Counted from the stretch's first letter, positions 33,315 to 42,927 are shown. The stretch: DNA of 64,000 bases from Azorhizobium oxalatiphilum (GCF_014635325.1 NZ_BMCT01000002.1:248001-312000), one strand, 5' to 3'. Numbers and translations: made by a program. Notes: generated by a model from the letters alone, not told the origin.

Positions 33315-35246
33315 ATGCCGCCACGGGACACCTCCATTCTCAGTGAGCCGGCACCCGCCCGCATGGCGCGTCCGCCCTCGCGGGATGGCTATGTGACGAC
33401 CCTCATCGGCGCGCTGGCCATCATCACCGTGCTCTATGTGGGCCGTGACGTCTTCGTTCCAGTGGCGCTGGCCATTCTGCTCAGCTTCGTCCTGGCCCCC
33501 ATACTGGTCATCCTGCGCCGGCTAAAAATGCCGAAGACCCTTTCCGTCATGGCGGCGGTCGTCGTGACCTTTCTGGCGCTGCTCGCCATCGGGGCGGTGG
33601 TGGCGAGTCAGGTCGGGCAACTGGCCAGCGACTTGCCGCAATATCAATGGAACCTGCAGGAGAAGATCCGCTCCCTGAAGGGCGCCACGGCGGGCTCTGG
33701 CACCATGGAGCGGGTGGCCGGCATGCTGCAGGATCTGTCTACCGAGCTGAACCGCCCACAGCCGCAGCCGCGTTCCCCCGGTGAGAGCTCGGAGCGTACG
33801 CCGCTGCCGGTGGAGATACACCAGCCCGCGCCCGGGACGCTGGGCATGCTGAGCTCCGTGCTCCAGCCGCTGATCCATCCGCTGGCCACCACCGGCATCA
33901 TCTTCATCTTCCTCATCTTCATCCTGCTACAGCGGGAGGACCTTCGAAACCGCTTCATCCGCCTCGCCGGCGCCCATGACATCCAGCGCACCACGGCGGC
34001 GCTGGATGATGCCGGCGCCCGGTTGTCGCGCTTCTTCCTCGCGCAGGTGGTGCTGAATGCCGGCTTCGGCGCGGTGATCGGCATCGGCCTGACGCTCATC
34101 GGCGTGCCAAGTGCCATTCTGTGGGGCTTGCTGGCGGCGGTGCTGCGCTTCGTGCCCTATGTGGGCGCGATCATCGCAGCGGTGCTGCCGTCCGCATTGG
34201 CGCTGGCGGTGGATCCGGGCTGGACCATGGTGCTCGCCACCGTGGCGCTGTTCGTGGTGATCGAACCTATCGTCGGCCACATCATCGAGCCGCTGGTCTA
34301 CGGCCGCAGCACTGGCCTCTCACCGGTGGCGGTGATCGCCTCGGCGACCTTCTGGACCTGGCTCTGGGGGCCGATCGGGCTCGTTCTGGCGACCCCGCTC
34401 ACGCTCTGCCTCGTGGTGCTCGGCCGTCACGTGGAGCAACTGGAATTCCTGGACGTGATGCTGGGCGATCGTCCGCCGCTCAGCGCGCCCGAGCTGTTCT
34501 ACCAGCGCATGCTGGCGGGCGATCCTGTCGAGGCCACCTCCACCGCCGAGGACTATCTCAAGGACCAGCCGCTGGCCTCCTATGTGGACGAGGTAGCGCT
34601 GCCGGCGCTGCGGCTTGCCCAGCACGACCATGCGCGGGGCGCTTTGGGCGAGGAACGAATCGAGCGCATCCGGGCCAGCGTCGGCGAGCTGATCTACAAC
34701 CTCGGACCGGGAGACGAGGAACCGCTGGCGGTGCAGCGCGGGGAGGGCGGCGCCCTGCCCGGCTGGATCGACCGTTCTCCCCTGCCCTCGGCCTGGACAG
34801 GCGATCACCCGGTGCTGTGCATCGGCTCGCGCACGGGCCTCGATGAGGCGGCAGCCATGCTGATGGCGCTCGTCTTCACCGCTCACGGCCTGCCGGCGCG
34901 GGTGGAAGGCCCGGCGGCTTTGCAGCGCGGACATCTCGCCAAGCTCGATGCGAACGCGGCGGCGCTGGTGATGGTGTCCTCGCTCGACAGCGGCGGCATG
35001 GCGCAGTTGCGCTATGCGGTGCGCCGCCTGCGGCGTCATCTGCCGGATGTGGCTGTGCTGCTCGGGGCCTGGGGCGCGCATGGGGATCGCAATGCCCGGA
35101 GCGCGCTGGAGGAGATCGACGATCCCTCCGTCACCACCGCCGCCGATGCGGTGGCGGCTGCGGCGCGCCTTGCCCATGGGGCACAGGAGGCTGGGCGCAC
35201 CCACGGGACCGCCGGGCCGTCCCTGCGACTGCCTGCGGAGCAATAG
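33315..35246 (+). CDS. AI-2E family transporter with long cytosolic C-terminal domain
   Basis: A 643-residue protein. The first 360 residues are the AI-2E/PerM membrane domain: an N-terminal helix pair (VTTLIGALAIITVLYVGRDV and VALAILLSFVLAP), then a long periplasmic or coiled segment, then helices around AVLRFVPYVGAIIAAVLPS and the family motif EPLVYGRSTGLSP. The remaining 250 or more residues are soluble. Within them, VLCIGSRTGLDEAAAMLMA, ARVEGPAAL and VAVLLGAWG read like a Rossmann-type regulatory domain. Substrate is unknown; the family name does not prove autoinducer transport. GGGAG precedes the ATG at 33315. Confidence 0.82.
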   Translation: MPPRDTSILSEPAPARMARPPSRDGYVTTLIGALAIITVLYVGRDVFVPVALAILLSFVLAPILVILRRLKMPKTLSVMAAVVVTFLALLAIGAVVASQVGQLASDLPQYQWNLQEKIRSLKGATAGSGTMERVAGMLQDLSTELNRPQPQPRSPGESSERTPLPVEIHQPAPGTLGMLSSVLQPLIHPLATTGIIFIFLIFILLQREDLRNRFIRLAGAHDIQRTTAALDDAGARLSRFFLAQVVLNAGFGAVIGIGLTLIGVPSAILWGLLAAVLRFVPYVGAIIAAVLPSALALAVDPGWTMVLATVALFVVIEPIVGHIIEPLVYGRSTGLSPVAVIASATFWTWLWGPIGLVLATPLTLCLVVLGRHVEQLEFLDVMLGDRPPLSAPELFYQRMLAGDPVEATSTAEDYLKDQPLASYVDEVALPALRLAQHDHARGALGEERIERIRASVGELIYNLGPGDEEPLAVQRGEGGALPGWIDRSPLPSAWTGDHPVLCIGSRTGLDEAAAMLMALVFTAHGLPARVEGPAALQRGHLAKLDANAAALVMVSSLDSGGMAQLRYAVRRLRRHLPDVAVLLGAWGAHGDRNARSALEEIDDPSVTTAADAVAAAARLAHGAQEAGRTHGTAGPSLRLPAEQ

Positions 35247-35277
35247 CGTCCCCGCCTTCCCTGCTGGTCAAACGCAA

Positions 35278-35301
35278 ACAGGCGGCCCGAAGGCCGCCTG
35301 T
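35278..35301. terminator. Hairpin between AI-2E gene and SDR gene
   Basis: ACAGGCGGCC (35278-35287) pairs perfectly with GGCCGCCTGT (35292-35301) around a CGAA tetraloop. It lies between convergent genes. T tracts are weak on both sides, so termination strength is uncertain. Confidence 0.6.
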
Positions 35302-35340
35302 CGCAAACGCCGTAACGGCGAAACCCGTGTGGGGCGCCGA

Positions 35341-36090
35341 TCAGTAGGTGGCGCGGCCGCCGGAGACGTCGAACACGCCGCCGGTGGTGAAGGAGCATTC
35401 CTCCGAGGCCAGCCAGCAGATGAGAGCCGCCACTTCGTCGATCTGGCCGAAGCGCCCCATGGGGATCTTCGACAGCATGAAGTCGATGTGGGCCTGCGTC
35501 ATCTGGTCGAAGATCGCCGTGCGCACGGCCGCCGGGGTGACGGCGTTCACGGTGATCTTGTTCTTCGCCAGTTCCTTGCCCAGCGACTTGGTCAGGCCGA
35601 TCACGCCGGCCTTCGAGGCGCTGTACGCCGGGGCGTTGGGATTGCCCTCCTTGCCGGCGATGGAGGCGATGTTGACGATGCGCCCGTAGTCCTTCTCCAG
35701 CATGTAAGGCACCACGGCCTTGTCGCAGTAGAAGACGCCGTTCAGGTTGACGTCGATGACCTTCTTCCAGTCCTCGACCGGGTAGGTCCAGGTGGTGGTG
35801 TTCGGGCCGGTGATGCCGGCGCTCGCCACCAGGATGTCGATCTGGCCGAAGGTGTCGACAACCTTCTTGGCGGCAGCTTCCACTGCCGGCCAGTCGGACA
35901 CGTCGAGGGCGATGCCGATGGCCGAGGCGCCGATATCGGCAGCGGCCTTGGCGGTGGCGGCGGGATCGCGATCCCAGATCGCCACCTTGCCACCCTCGGC
36001 GACGATGCGCTGGGCAACGGAGAGACCGATGCCGGCGGCACCGCCGGTCACGACCGCGACGCGGCCGGAAAAGCGCGTGGTATCAGCCAT
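35341..36090 (-). CDS. SDR dehydrogenase, probable 2-keto-3-deoxy-L-rhamnonate 4-dehydrogenase
   Basis: A 249-residue classical SDR. The cofactor motif is TGGAAGIG (15-22), with Asn115 in DVNLNG and the triad Ser143, Tyr156 and Lys160 (YSASK). It is co-encoded with L-rhamnonate dehydratase and an FAH-type hydrolase. In the non-phosphorylated rhamnose route, an SDR oxidises 2-keto-3-deoxy-L-rhamnonate at C4 to the 2,4-diketo acid, which the hydrolase then cleaves. The function is therefore inferred mainly from context. Its ATG overlaps the hydrolase stop by one base (TGATG). Confidence 0.78.
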   Translation of the reverse strand: MADTTRFSGRVAVVTGGAAGIGLSVAQRIVAEGGKVAIWDRDPAATAKAAADIGASAIGIALDVSDWPAVEAAAKKVVDTFGQIDILVASAGITGPNTTTWTYPVEDWKKVIDVNLNGVFYCDKAVVPYMLEKDYGRIVNIASIAGKEGNPNAPAYSASKAGVIGLTKSLGKELAKNKITVNAVTPAAVRTAIFDQMTQAHIDFMLSKIPMGRFGQIDEVAALICWLASEECSFTTGGVFDVSGGRATY

Positions 36091-36944
36091 CACTTCTTCT
36101 CCCACGCAATGCAGGTCTGCTTCTGCACACCCAGCTTGTCGATGCCGAGCGCCATGGTGTCGCCGGCCTTCAGGTAGACGGGGGTCGGCTTCATGCCCAT
36201 GCCGACGCCGGGAGGCGTGCCGGTGGTGATGATGTCGCCCGGCAGCAGGGTCATGAACTCGGACAGGTAGGAAACGATGGTCTTCACATCGAAGATCATG
36301 GTGTCCGTATTGCCGTTCTGGACGCGCTTGCCGTTCACCTCGAGCCACATGCCGAGCTTCTGCACGTCGCCCACTTCATCCTTGGTGACGAGCCACGGGC
36401 CGATGGGGCCGAAGGTGTCGCAGCCCTTGCCCTTGTCCCAGGTACCGCCGCGCTCGGTCTGGAATTCGCGCTCGGACACATCGTTGATGAGGACGTAGCC
36501 GGCCACGTAATCGAGAGCTTCGTCCTTCTCCACGTAGGTGGCGCGCTTGCCGATGACGATGCCGAGCTCGACTTCCCAGTCGGTCTTCTTCGATCCGCGC
36601 GGGATCATCACGTCGTCGTTCGGCCCCTGGATGCAGGAGGTGGCCTTGGTGAACACCACCGGCTCGGTGGGGATCGGCATGCCGGACTCTTCGGCATGGT
36701 CGGTGAAGTTCAGGCCGATGGCGATGAACTTGCCCACGTTGGCGACGGGCGCGCCGTAGCGCGGCGACCCTTCGACCACCGGGAGCGAGGACACGTCGAG
36801 GGCCTTCAGCTTGGCGAGGCCCTCGGGGGTGATGGCGGCGCCGTCGAGGTCCGACACCACGCCGGAGAGGTCGCGGATCTTGCCGGCATCGTCGAGGAGG
36901 CCGGGCTTTTCCTGGCCCGCGGGGCCGTAACGCAGAAGCTTCAT
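36090..36944 (-). CDS. FAH-family hydrolase, probable 2,4-diketo-3-deoxy-L-rhamnonate hydrolase
   Basis: A 284-residue fumarylacetoacetate-hydrolase-fold protein. The metal-binding pattern lies in KTDWEVELGIVIGKRA (paired Glu) with a later VSEREFQTERGGTWDKGKG and the TGTPPGVGMGMKP loop. FAH enzymes with this N-terminal extension (MKLLRYGPAGQEKPGLLDD) include the hydrolase that splits 2,4-diketo-3-deoxy-L-rhamnonate to pyruvate and L-lactate. It lies between the dehydratase and the SDR dehydrogenase on the same strand. A close paralogue is encoded at 53115-53963. Confidence 0.8.
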   Translation of the reverse strand: MKLLRYGPAGQEKPGLLDDAGKIRDLSGVVSDLDGAAITPEGLAKLKALDVSSLPVVEGSPRYGAPVANVGKFIAIGLNFTDHAEESGMPIPTEPVVFTKATSCIQGPNDDVMIPRGSKKTDWEVELGIVIGKRATYVEKDEALDYVAGYVLINDVSEREFQTERGGTWDKGKGCDTFGPIGPWLVTKDEVGDVQKLGMWLEVNGKRVQNGNTDTMIFDVKTIVSYLSEFMTLLPGDIITTGTPPGVGMGMKPTPVYLKAGDTMALGIDKLGVQKQTCIAWEKK

Positions 36945-37035
36945 GGGATCATTTCCTGCTGAGAGACGAAGCCGGCCAGATCAAAGGCACTGACGGACCC
37001 GTCTCTTTTCAAGAATCGGGCGACGTGTCGAGCAA

Positions 37036-37058
37036 CCGGAAGCAGAAGCTGCTTCCGG
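37036..37058 (-). terminator. Hairpin between rhmD and the FAH hydrolase gene
   Basis: CCGGAAGCAG (37036-37045) pairs with CTGCTTCCGG (37049-37058) with a three-base loop, 16 bp after the rhmD stop. There is no T tract following it leftward. Within an apparent operon it may act as an mRNA stabiliser or partial attenuator rather than a full stop. Confidence 0.5.
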
Positions 37059-37073
37059 CCGGTCGGTTCGCGC

Positions 37074-38255
37074 TCAGTGGGTGTAGGGACGCGAGAGCTT
37101 GCACTCGGGGTTCAGGCGCACGCCGAAGCCGGGCTTGTCGTCCAGCTTGAGACGGCCGTTGACCGGCACAGGCTCATCCAGCAGCAGCGGGGTGAACATG
37201 GGCACCACCTGATCCGGCACCGGATGCATCATCAGGAACTCGGCGAACGGGCTGTTATGCCGGGTGATGACGAAGTGGTAGCTGTAGACGGACGAACCGT
37301 GCGGGACCACGAGCACGCCGGCCGCATCCGCGAGCGCCGTGATCTTGATCAGTTCGGTGATGCCGCCGCACCAGCCCACGTCCGGCTGGATGATGTCGCA
37401 GCATTCCATGTCGAGCAGCATCTTGAAGCCCCAGCGGGTGGCTTCGTGCTCGCCGGTGGTGATGAGGTGGCCCTTCGGCGCGTTCTTCTTGAGCTGCGCA
37501 TAGCCCCAGTAGTCGTCCGGAGGCAGGGCTTCCTCGGTCCACTTCAGGCCCATCTCGTTCCAGGCGATGTTGGAGAAGCGCGTGGCGTATTCCACGTCCA
37601 GCGCCATCCAGCAGTCCTGCATCAGCCAGAAGTCCTTGCCGACCTTGTTCCGCATGTCGTTGAGGATATCGAGGTTCTTGCGCAGACCCTCCTCCCCTTC
37701 GGCCGGACCATGGTGCAGGGCCATCTTGCCGCCGATGAAGCCCATCTCCTTGGCGAGATCGGGCCGCGCGCCGGTGGCGTAGAACTGCAGTTCGTCGCGC
37801 ACCGCGCCGCCGAGCAGGTTGTACACCGGCTCCTTGCGCCACTTGGCGAGCAGATCCCACAGCGCCAGATCGACGCCGGAGATGGTGTTCACCACCAGGC
37901 CCTTGCGCCCGTAATAGAGCGTGGAGCGGTACATCTGATCCCACATCAGCTCGATGTCGGTGATCTTGGCGCCCTCGATGAAGCGGGCGAGATGCTTCTC
38001 CACGATCCAGGCGGCGGGCTCGCCGCCGGTGGTCACAGCGAAACCGACCGTGCCGTCCGAGGCCTCGACCTCGACCACCAGCGTGCCGAGCACGTTGATG
38101 CCGAAGGTGCGGCGGCTCTGCCGGTAGTTCGGGTACTTGGACATGGGGGTCGCGATGTGATCGTCGATCCAGTGGCTACCCTGCTGGTCGTGATAATCGC
38201 CACCGCCGCCACGCACCACGAAGGCGCGGACTTCACGGATTGTTGGCACGGACAT
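37074..38255 (-). CDS. rhmD: L-rhamnonate dehydratase (enolase superfamily)
   Basis: A 393-residue mandelate-racemase-group enolase-superfamily enzyme. It begins [24 protein letters not shown] and later has [28 protein letters not shown] and the C-terminal [19 protein letters not shown]. These segments mark the RhmD family rather than fuconate or galactonate dehydratases. It dehydrates L-rhamnonate to 2-keto-3-deoxy-L-rhamnonate. GAGGAG precedes the ATG, which overlaps the stop of the MFS transporter gene by one base. The downstream genes supply the rest of a non-phosphorylated route. Confidence 0.9.
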   Translation of the reverse strand: MSVPTIREVRAFVVRGGGGDYHDQQGSHWIDDHIATPMSKYPNYRQSRRTFGINVLGTLVVEVEASDGTVGFAVTTGGEPAAWIVEKHLARFIEGAKITDIELMWDQMYRSTLYYGRKGLVVNTISGVDLALWDLLAKWRKEPVYNLLGGAVRDELQFYATGARPDLAKEMGFIGGKMALHHGPAEGEEGLRKNLDILNDMRNKVGKDFWLMQDCWMALDVEYATRFSNIAWNEMGLKWTEEALPPDDYWGYAQLKKNAPKGHLITTGEHEATRWGFKMLLDMECCDIIQPDVGWCGGITELIKITALADAAGVLVVPHGSSVYSYHFVITRHNSPFAEFLMMHPVPDQVVPMFTPLLLDEPVPVNGRLKLDDKPGFGVRLNPECKLSRPYTH

Positions 38256-39565
38256 CAGCGGTCTCCTCGAGCGGTTGCAGCCTTGGTGGCTGCGGACTTG
38301 CTGGCGCCCCCCAGCAGAAGGATGGCAACGACACCGATCATGGTCGTGCAAGCGAGGACATAGAGGCCAGCGGGAGCGCCGAAGCTCGCATCAGCCCAGT
38401 TCTTGACGTTCGGGGCAAAGAAGCCGCCGAGCGCGCCCATGGCGTTGATCAGCGCGATACCGGCCGCAGCGGCCACGCCGCCCAGATACTGGGTCGGGAA
38501 GGTCCAGAACAGCGGCTGCACAGCGATGAAGCCGGCGGCAGCGAAGCACAGCGCCACGAGGGCGATGGCCGGGGAAGCGCCCGCCGAGACCGCGATGCCG
38601 GCGCCGGACACGAACAGCGTGATGGCGGCGAGGATGCGGTGCTGACGCATCTGGTCCGCGAGACGCGGGATGAAGAAGGTCGCGAACATGGCGCAAACCC
38701 ACGGGATCGCCGTCACAAGGCCGACCTTGAAACCAACCTTGGTGCCGAGCAGAGCAGCGACCTGGGTGGGCAGGTAGAACACCACGCCGTACACGCTCAT
38801 CTGGATCAGGAAGTAGATCAGCACGAAGTGCAGGATACGCGGATTGGTGAAGGCCGTCTTCAGGCCGGCATGGCCATGGCTTTCCTTCACGCTGTCCTCA
38901 GCGGCGATGGCAGCCACCAGCGCCTTGCGCTCGTCGGCGGGCATCCACTTGGCGTCGGCGGGCTTGTCGTCGAGATACCAGAAGGCCCAGACGCCGACGG
39001 CGCTCGCCAGCAGACCCTCAATCATGAACATCCACTGCCAGCCTTCGAGGCCATGGAAGCCGTGCAGCTCCAGCAGGTAGCCCGAAAGCGGGGCGCCGAT
39101 GATGAAGGACAGCGGGGCGCCGAAGTAGAACATGCCGAGGATCTGGCCGCGCTTGGCCTGCGGGAACCAGTAGGTGACGTAGAGGATCACACCGGGGAAG
39201 AAGCCCGCTTCCGCCGCGCCGAGCAGAAGGCGCAGGGCATAGAAGGAGTATTCGCCCTGGGTGAACATCATGGCGGCGGACACGAGGCCCCACGTCACCA
39301 TGATGCGGCACATCCAGATCTTGGCACCGACGCGGTGCATGATCAGGTTGCTGGGAATTTCGAAGGCGGCATAGGTCAGGAAGAAGAGACCGGCGCCGAG
39401 TGCATAAGCGGCATTGGAAATGCCAGCGGACGCCTGAAAGGCATCTTTTGCAAAGCCGATGTTGGCGCGGTCCAGGAAGGACAGCACGTACATCAGGAGC
39501 AGGAACGGGACGAGACGGCGCATGGCGCGCGCGGTCGCCCTCTCAAGGGTCGGATTGTCCACCAT
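38255..39565 (-). CDS. MFS transporter, anion:cation symporter type, probable rhamnonate importer
   Basis: A 436-residue protein with 12 predicted membrane helices. The first helix region [20 protein letters not shown] ends in the ACS-family motif LDRxNIG. The loop motif [18 protein letters not shown] between helices is also typical. E. coli has a comparable transporter gene beside rhmD, so L-rhamnonate (or a related sugar acid) is the likely substrate. It is the first gene of the leftward operon, facing the IclR regulator gene across 99 bp that contain a palindrome. Confidence 0.87.
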   Translation of the reverse strand: MVDNPTLERATARAMRRLVPFLLLMYVLSFLDRANIGFAKDAFQASAGISNAAYALGAGLFFLTYAAFEIPSNLIMHRVGAKIWMCRIMVTWGLVSAAMMFTQGEYSFYALRLLLGAAEAGFFPGVILYVTYWFPQAKRGQILGMFYFGAPLSFIIGAPLSGYLLELHGFHGLEGWQWMFMIEGLLASAVGVWAFWYLDDKPADAKWMPADERKALVAAIAAEDSVKESHGHAGLKTAFTNPRILHFVLIYFLIQMSVYGVVFYLPTQVAALLGTKVGFKVGLVTAIPWVCAMFATFFIPRLADQMRQHRILAAITLFVSGAGIAVSAGASPAIALVALCFAAAGFIAVQPLFWTFPTQYLGGVAAAAGIALINAMGALGGFFAPNVKNWADASFGAPAGLYVLACTTMIGVVAILLLGGASKSAATKAATARGDR

Positions 39566-39601
39566 GGCGTTTCCTCAGGTGCTGAGCAGTTGCTGCGGTC
39601 G

Positions 39602-39620
39602 AGTACCATATTGTGGTACT
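39602..39620. promoter_or_regulatory. Palindromic operator between IclR regulator and rhamnonate operon
   Basis: AGTACCATATTGTGGTACT is a 19-bp palindrome with perfect 7-bp arms (AGTACCA and TGGTACT) and a five-base spacer. It sits in the 99-bp divergent promoter region. Size and placement fit an IclR-family operator controlling both directions. No second copy was noticed in the cluster. Confidence 0.65.
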
Positions 39621-39664
39621 TCATCTTATTATGTAGGATAGCTTGATATGGGAGGTGCCGGAGG

Positions 39665-40504
39665 GTGTCAACGACGATGTCGAAGCTTCCAAGAACTCCA
39701 AATGCGCCGGGAACCGAGGCCGCGCCGGATGATGCCGTGACGCCGCCGGCCGGCAGCCAGGCCGTGATGCGGGCCCTCGATGTGATCGAGGCCGCATCCG
39801 AGGAACCGATAGATCTCAACCACTTGTCGGCCGCTGTCGGGCTGACGCGCAGCACCACCCATCGCCTCGCCAGCGGGTTGGCGGCGCGCGGCTATCTGCG
39901 GTTCGCGCCCGGCGAGGGCTATTCGCTCGGCCCAAAGATGCTGGAGCTTGGCGCACGGGCGCGCACGCAACGCCCCCTCACCCGTATCGCCCGCCCTCAC
40001 CTCGATCTGCTGGCGGCGGAAACCGAGGACACGGTGCATCTGGGCGTGCTGGAGGGCGACTGGGCCCTGTATCTGGACAAGATTCCGGGCCGGCGCCGCT
40101 TCGAGATTTCCTCCCGCGTCGGTGAACGGCACCCGGTCTGGTCCACCGGCCTCGGCAAGGCGCTGATTCTGGGCGCGGATCAGGATCTCTGGGAGCGCTT
40201 TTTCGAAATCGGCGCAGCAGCTAACCCCAAGAGTGCGGATCTGCGCGAGATCTGGCTCGGTCGCATGCGCAATTATGCCGAGTGGGGCTACGCGTTCGAC
40301 CTGGAAGAGAACGAGCCGCGCGTGCGCTGTGTGGCGGCCCCCATCCGCGATGCCGCCGGCCAGACAGTCGGTGCCATCAGCCTTTCGAGTGCCTCCCATT
40401 ATATGGACGATGCCCGCATGAAGGCACTGTCCGTCACCGTGACCGGCACGGCGGATCGCATCAGCGGGGAATTGGGCTGGCGGCCAGGCGCAGGGCGAAG
40501 ATAG
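39665..40504 (+). CDS. IclR family transcriptional regulator of the rhamnonate cluster
   Basis: A 279-residue IclR protein. The N-terminal winged HTH is at about 30-85 (ALDVIEAASEEPIDLNHLSA, then LTRSTTHRLASGLAARGYL). The effector-binding domain follows (RPHLDLLAAETEDTVHLGVL, GLGKALILG, YAFDLEENEPRVRCVAAPIR). It is divergent from the MFS-rhmD-hydrolase-dehydrogenase operon, which it probably represses until a rhamnonate-derived ligand binds, like RhmR beside E. coli rhmD. GTG 39665 and ATG 39677 are both possible starts; each has a GGAGG upstream. Confidence 0.87.
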   Translation: MSTTMSKLPRTPNAPGTEAAPDDAVTPPAGSQAVMRALDVIEAASEEPIDLNHLSAAVGLTRSTTHRLASGLAARGYLRFAPGEGYSLGPKMLELGARARTQRPLTRIARPHLDLLAAETEDTVHLGVLEGDWALYLDKIPGRRRFEISSRVGERHPVWSTGLGKALILGADQDLWERFFEIGAAANPKSADLREIWLGRMRNYAEWGYAFDLEENEPRVRCVAAPIRDAAGQTVGAISLSSASHYMDDARMKALSVTVTGTADRISGELGWRPGAGRR

Positions 40505-40549
40505 GGCATCTTCGCGCCCCGCCCCTGCGGAGCCTGCGAGACAGAAAAG

Positions 40550-40584
40550 AAAAGGCCGGAACGCGTTTTGCGTTCCGGCCTTTT
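40550..40584 (+). terminator. Rho-independent terminator after IclR gene
   Basis: AAAAGGCCGGAACGC (40550-40564) and GCGTTCCGGCCTTTT (40570-40584) form a perfect 15-bp hairpin with a five-base loop, ending in TTTTC. It serves the IclR gene and, from the other side, can end tRNA-Pro transcripts. Confidence 0.9.
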
Positions 40585-40632
40585 CTAACAGAGCAGCGAT
40601 CCGAGCGAGACGCTCAAATCATTGACGTGTGT

Positions 40633-40710
40633 TGGTCGGGCAGGCGGGATTCGAACCCACGACCCCTAGTCCCCCAGACTAGTGCGCTAACCGGGCTGCG
40701 CTACTGCCCG
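40633..40710 (-). tRNA. tRNA-Pro (anticodon GGG)
   Basis: The minus strand folds into a full cloverleaf. The 7-bp acceptor is CGGGCAG with CTGCCCG, and the D arm has GCGC stems. The anticodon stem is CTAGT/ACTAG around loop CTGGGGG (anticodon GGG), the T arm is GTGGGTTCGAATCCCGC, and CCA is encoded at 40633-40635. The GGG anticodon reads proline CCC and CCU codons. Confidence 0.95.
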
Positions 40711-40918
40711 TCAAGCACCGCTCTGAATCAGAAGCGACGAACATCGTCGGCGCCCCTGACTTGGCGCGGAGAGTTAGACCATCGCACCCTACTCGACAAG
40801 AGCGAATATCCCGGTTGTCCCCGGCAAAGGCGTGCCCTCCCCCTCGCCTTCCCTATGGGCGACTTGACGCACCCTGCTGCCATGCCATCGTCGCCAATTG
40901 GGCATGAGGAGCGGACGC

Positions 40919-42580
40919 GTGACTTTTCCGGTGACTCTGCTGGACCTTGCGGGCTGCATCGCCCTGCTGCTGTGGGGCACCCACATGGTGCAGAACGGCG
41001 TCCAGAGCGCGTTCGGACCGCGTCTGCGCAGCTTTCTGGCCGGTGCACTGAAGACCCGCGCCCGCGCCTTCCTCGCCGGCCTCGGCGTCACTGCCGTGCT
41101 TCAGAGCAGCACGGCCACCGGCCTCATGGTGGCGGGATTCGCTGCCACCGGGCTGGTGGACCTTGTTCCGGCGCTGGCGGTGATGCTGGGCGCGAACGTC
41201 GGCACCACGCTGGTGGTGCAGGTGCTGTCTTTCGACATCTCACCTCTATCCCCTGCCCTCATTCTTATCGGCGTCATCATGTATCGCCGGGCCAACGGGC
41301 AGGCGCCGCGCGACATCGGCAAGGTGGCCATCGGCCTCGGATTGATGCTGCTCTCCCTGCATCAGCTCATCGCCCTCATCACGCCCTATGAGGATGCGCC
41401 GAGCCTGCGGATGCTGATGGGGGCCGTTTCCACCCAGCCGGTGGTGGCGGTGGCCGTGGCGGCGGTGCTGACATGGGTCGCACATTCCAGTGTCGCCGTG
41501 GTGCTGCTGGCCATGTCGCTGGGCGCCAAGGGCGTGGTGGCGCCGGAAGCGGCGCTCGCTCTGGTGATCGGCGCCAATCTCGGCAGTGCGCTCAATCCCC
41601 TGCTGGAGGCCAGCTCCGCCAGCGATCCGGCCTCGCGCCGGGTGCCGTTCGGCAATCTGCTCAACCGTCTGGTCGGCACAGTGGTGGCGCTGGCGCTGCT
41701 CGACCCCATCTCGCGTTTTCTGATCGGGGTCGAGCCGGCGACCGCCCGCGCGGTGGCGGACTTCCACACCCTGTTCAACCTGATTCTCGCCGTCGCCTTT
41801 CTGCCGTTCCTGAACCCGTTCGCAACCCTCCTGCGCAAGCTGTTTCCGGTGAAGGTGGCGGAGAGCGATCCGGCGCGCCCGCTCTATCTCGATCCCGCGG
41901 CGCTGGAGACGCCGGTGGTGGCGCTGGGCAATGCGGCGCGCGAGGCGCTGCGGCTCGCCGACATATTGGAAACCATGCTCGCCTGCACCCGCGATGCGCT
42001 GGAGAAGGACGCCCGCCCGCGTATTCCCGAGGCCCAGCGGCTGGATGATGTGCTGGATCGGCTGAACTCGTCCATCCAGGCCTATCTCATGCGGCTGGAC
42101 AGCGAAGCTCTGAGCGCGGAGGACCATCGCCGCCTCGACGAGATCCTCGCCTTCTCCACCAATATGGAGCATGCGGGGGACGTGCTGGACAATTCACTTC
42201 TGCCGCTGGCCGCCAAGCGGCTGAAGCGGGGCCTTGCCTTCTCACCTGAGGGGCAAAGCGAGATCGCCGCCATGGTGGAGCGCGTGATCGGCAATCTGCG
42301 CACTGCCGGCGCCCTGTTCATGACCAATGACGCCCGCACCGCCCGCCTGCTGGCGGCGGAAAAGGCGGTGTTCCGCGATCTGGAGACCCGCGCCACCCAG
42401 AGCCATTTCGATCGCCTGCGGGCAGGCAAGATCGAAACCGCCGAGACCAGCGGCCTGCAACTCGATGTGGTGAGGGATCTGAAACGGGTGAATGCCCATC
42501 TCGTGGCCGGCACCGCCTATCCGGTGCTTCAGCGGGAAGGCGACCTGCTGCCAAGCAGAATTGCTTCGGAACTTGGATAA
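40919..42580 (+). CDS. Na+/phosphate cotransporter family protein (NptA/YjbB-like)
   Basis: A 553-residue protein. The N-terminal membrane half has two Na/Pi cotransporter repeats, the first with VTAVLQSSTATGLMVAGFA and the second with VAHSSVAVVLLAMSLGAKG. The QSSTA motif is the hallmark of the family. The C-terminal half (from about residue 330) is a PhoU-like helical domain (EAQRLDDVLDRLNSSIQAYL). It probably couples sodium to phosphate transfer across the inner membrane. GTG 40919 with AGGAG seven bases upstream is preferred to ATG 40904. Confidence 0.88.
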   Translation: MTFPVTLLDLAGCIALLLWGTHMVQNGVQSAFGPRLRSFLAGALKTRARAFLAGLGVTAVLQSSTATGLMVAGFAATGLVDLVPALAVMLGANVGTTLVVQVLSFDISPLSPALILIGVIMYRRANGQAPRDIGKVAIGLGLMLLSLHQLIALITPYEDAPSLRMLMGAVSTQPVVAVAVAAVLTWVAHSSVAVVLLAMSLGAKGVVAPEAALALVIGANLGSALNPLLEASSASDPASRRVPFGNLLNRLVGTVVALALLDPISRFLIGVEPATARAVADFHTLFNLILAVAFLPFLNPFATLLRKLFPVKVAESDPARPLYLDPAALETPVVALGNAAREALRLADILETMLACTRDALEKDARPRIPEAQRLDDVLDRLNSSIQAYLMRLDSEALSAEDHRRLDEILAFSTNMEHAGDVLDNSLLPLAAKRLKRGLAFSPEGQSEIAAMVERVIGNLRTAGALFMTNDARTARLLAAEKAVFRDLETRATQSHFDRLRAGKIETAETSGLQLDVVRDLKRVNAHLVAGTAYPVLQREGDLLPSRIASELG

Positions 42581-42927
42581 TAAATGCTGCCGTAGCGTGA
42601 GGCTGTGGACGAATCCCACCCCCAGGCACCTCCGGAAGACTTGGCAGGCCATACGCCAGCCATTCCAGGGTGCGCAGCAATAATGGACTGAAAAAGAAGC
42701 GAAAAACTCCGAGACTGAGGCAAACTGCAGCTGCGCTGTTTGCCGAAATTCCGGTCAAGTGGGAAACGCGACTTTCCGGCCACACCCCTGTGGATAAATT
42801 GATCTGGCCGGTCCTGATGTACCTCTCAGGTTGTACGAACCATTGCCTCGCCCCCTGCGCGTGACATTCTTGCCTTATTGCACGGCCATTGGCGGCACTT
42901 CCATCAACAACAATGGAGGTTGCGGGA
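42581..42927. other. 347-bp gap between NptA-like gene and rlpA-like gene
   Basis: No convincing gene or strong terminator is visible. The stretch is AT-richer around 42680-42800 than the flanking coding sequence. It probably carries the promoter of the rlpA-like gene. Confidence 0.4.
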
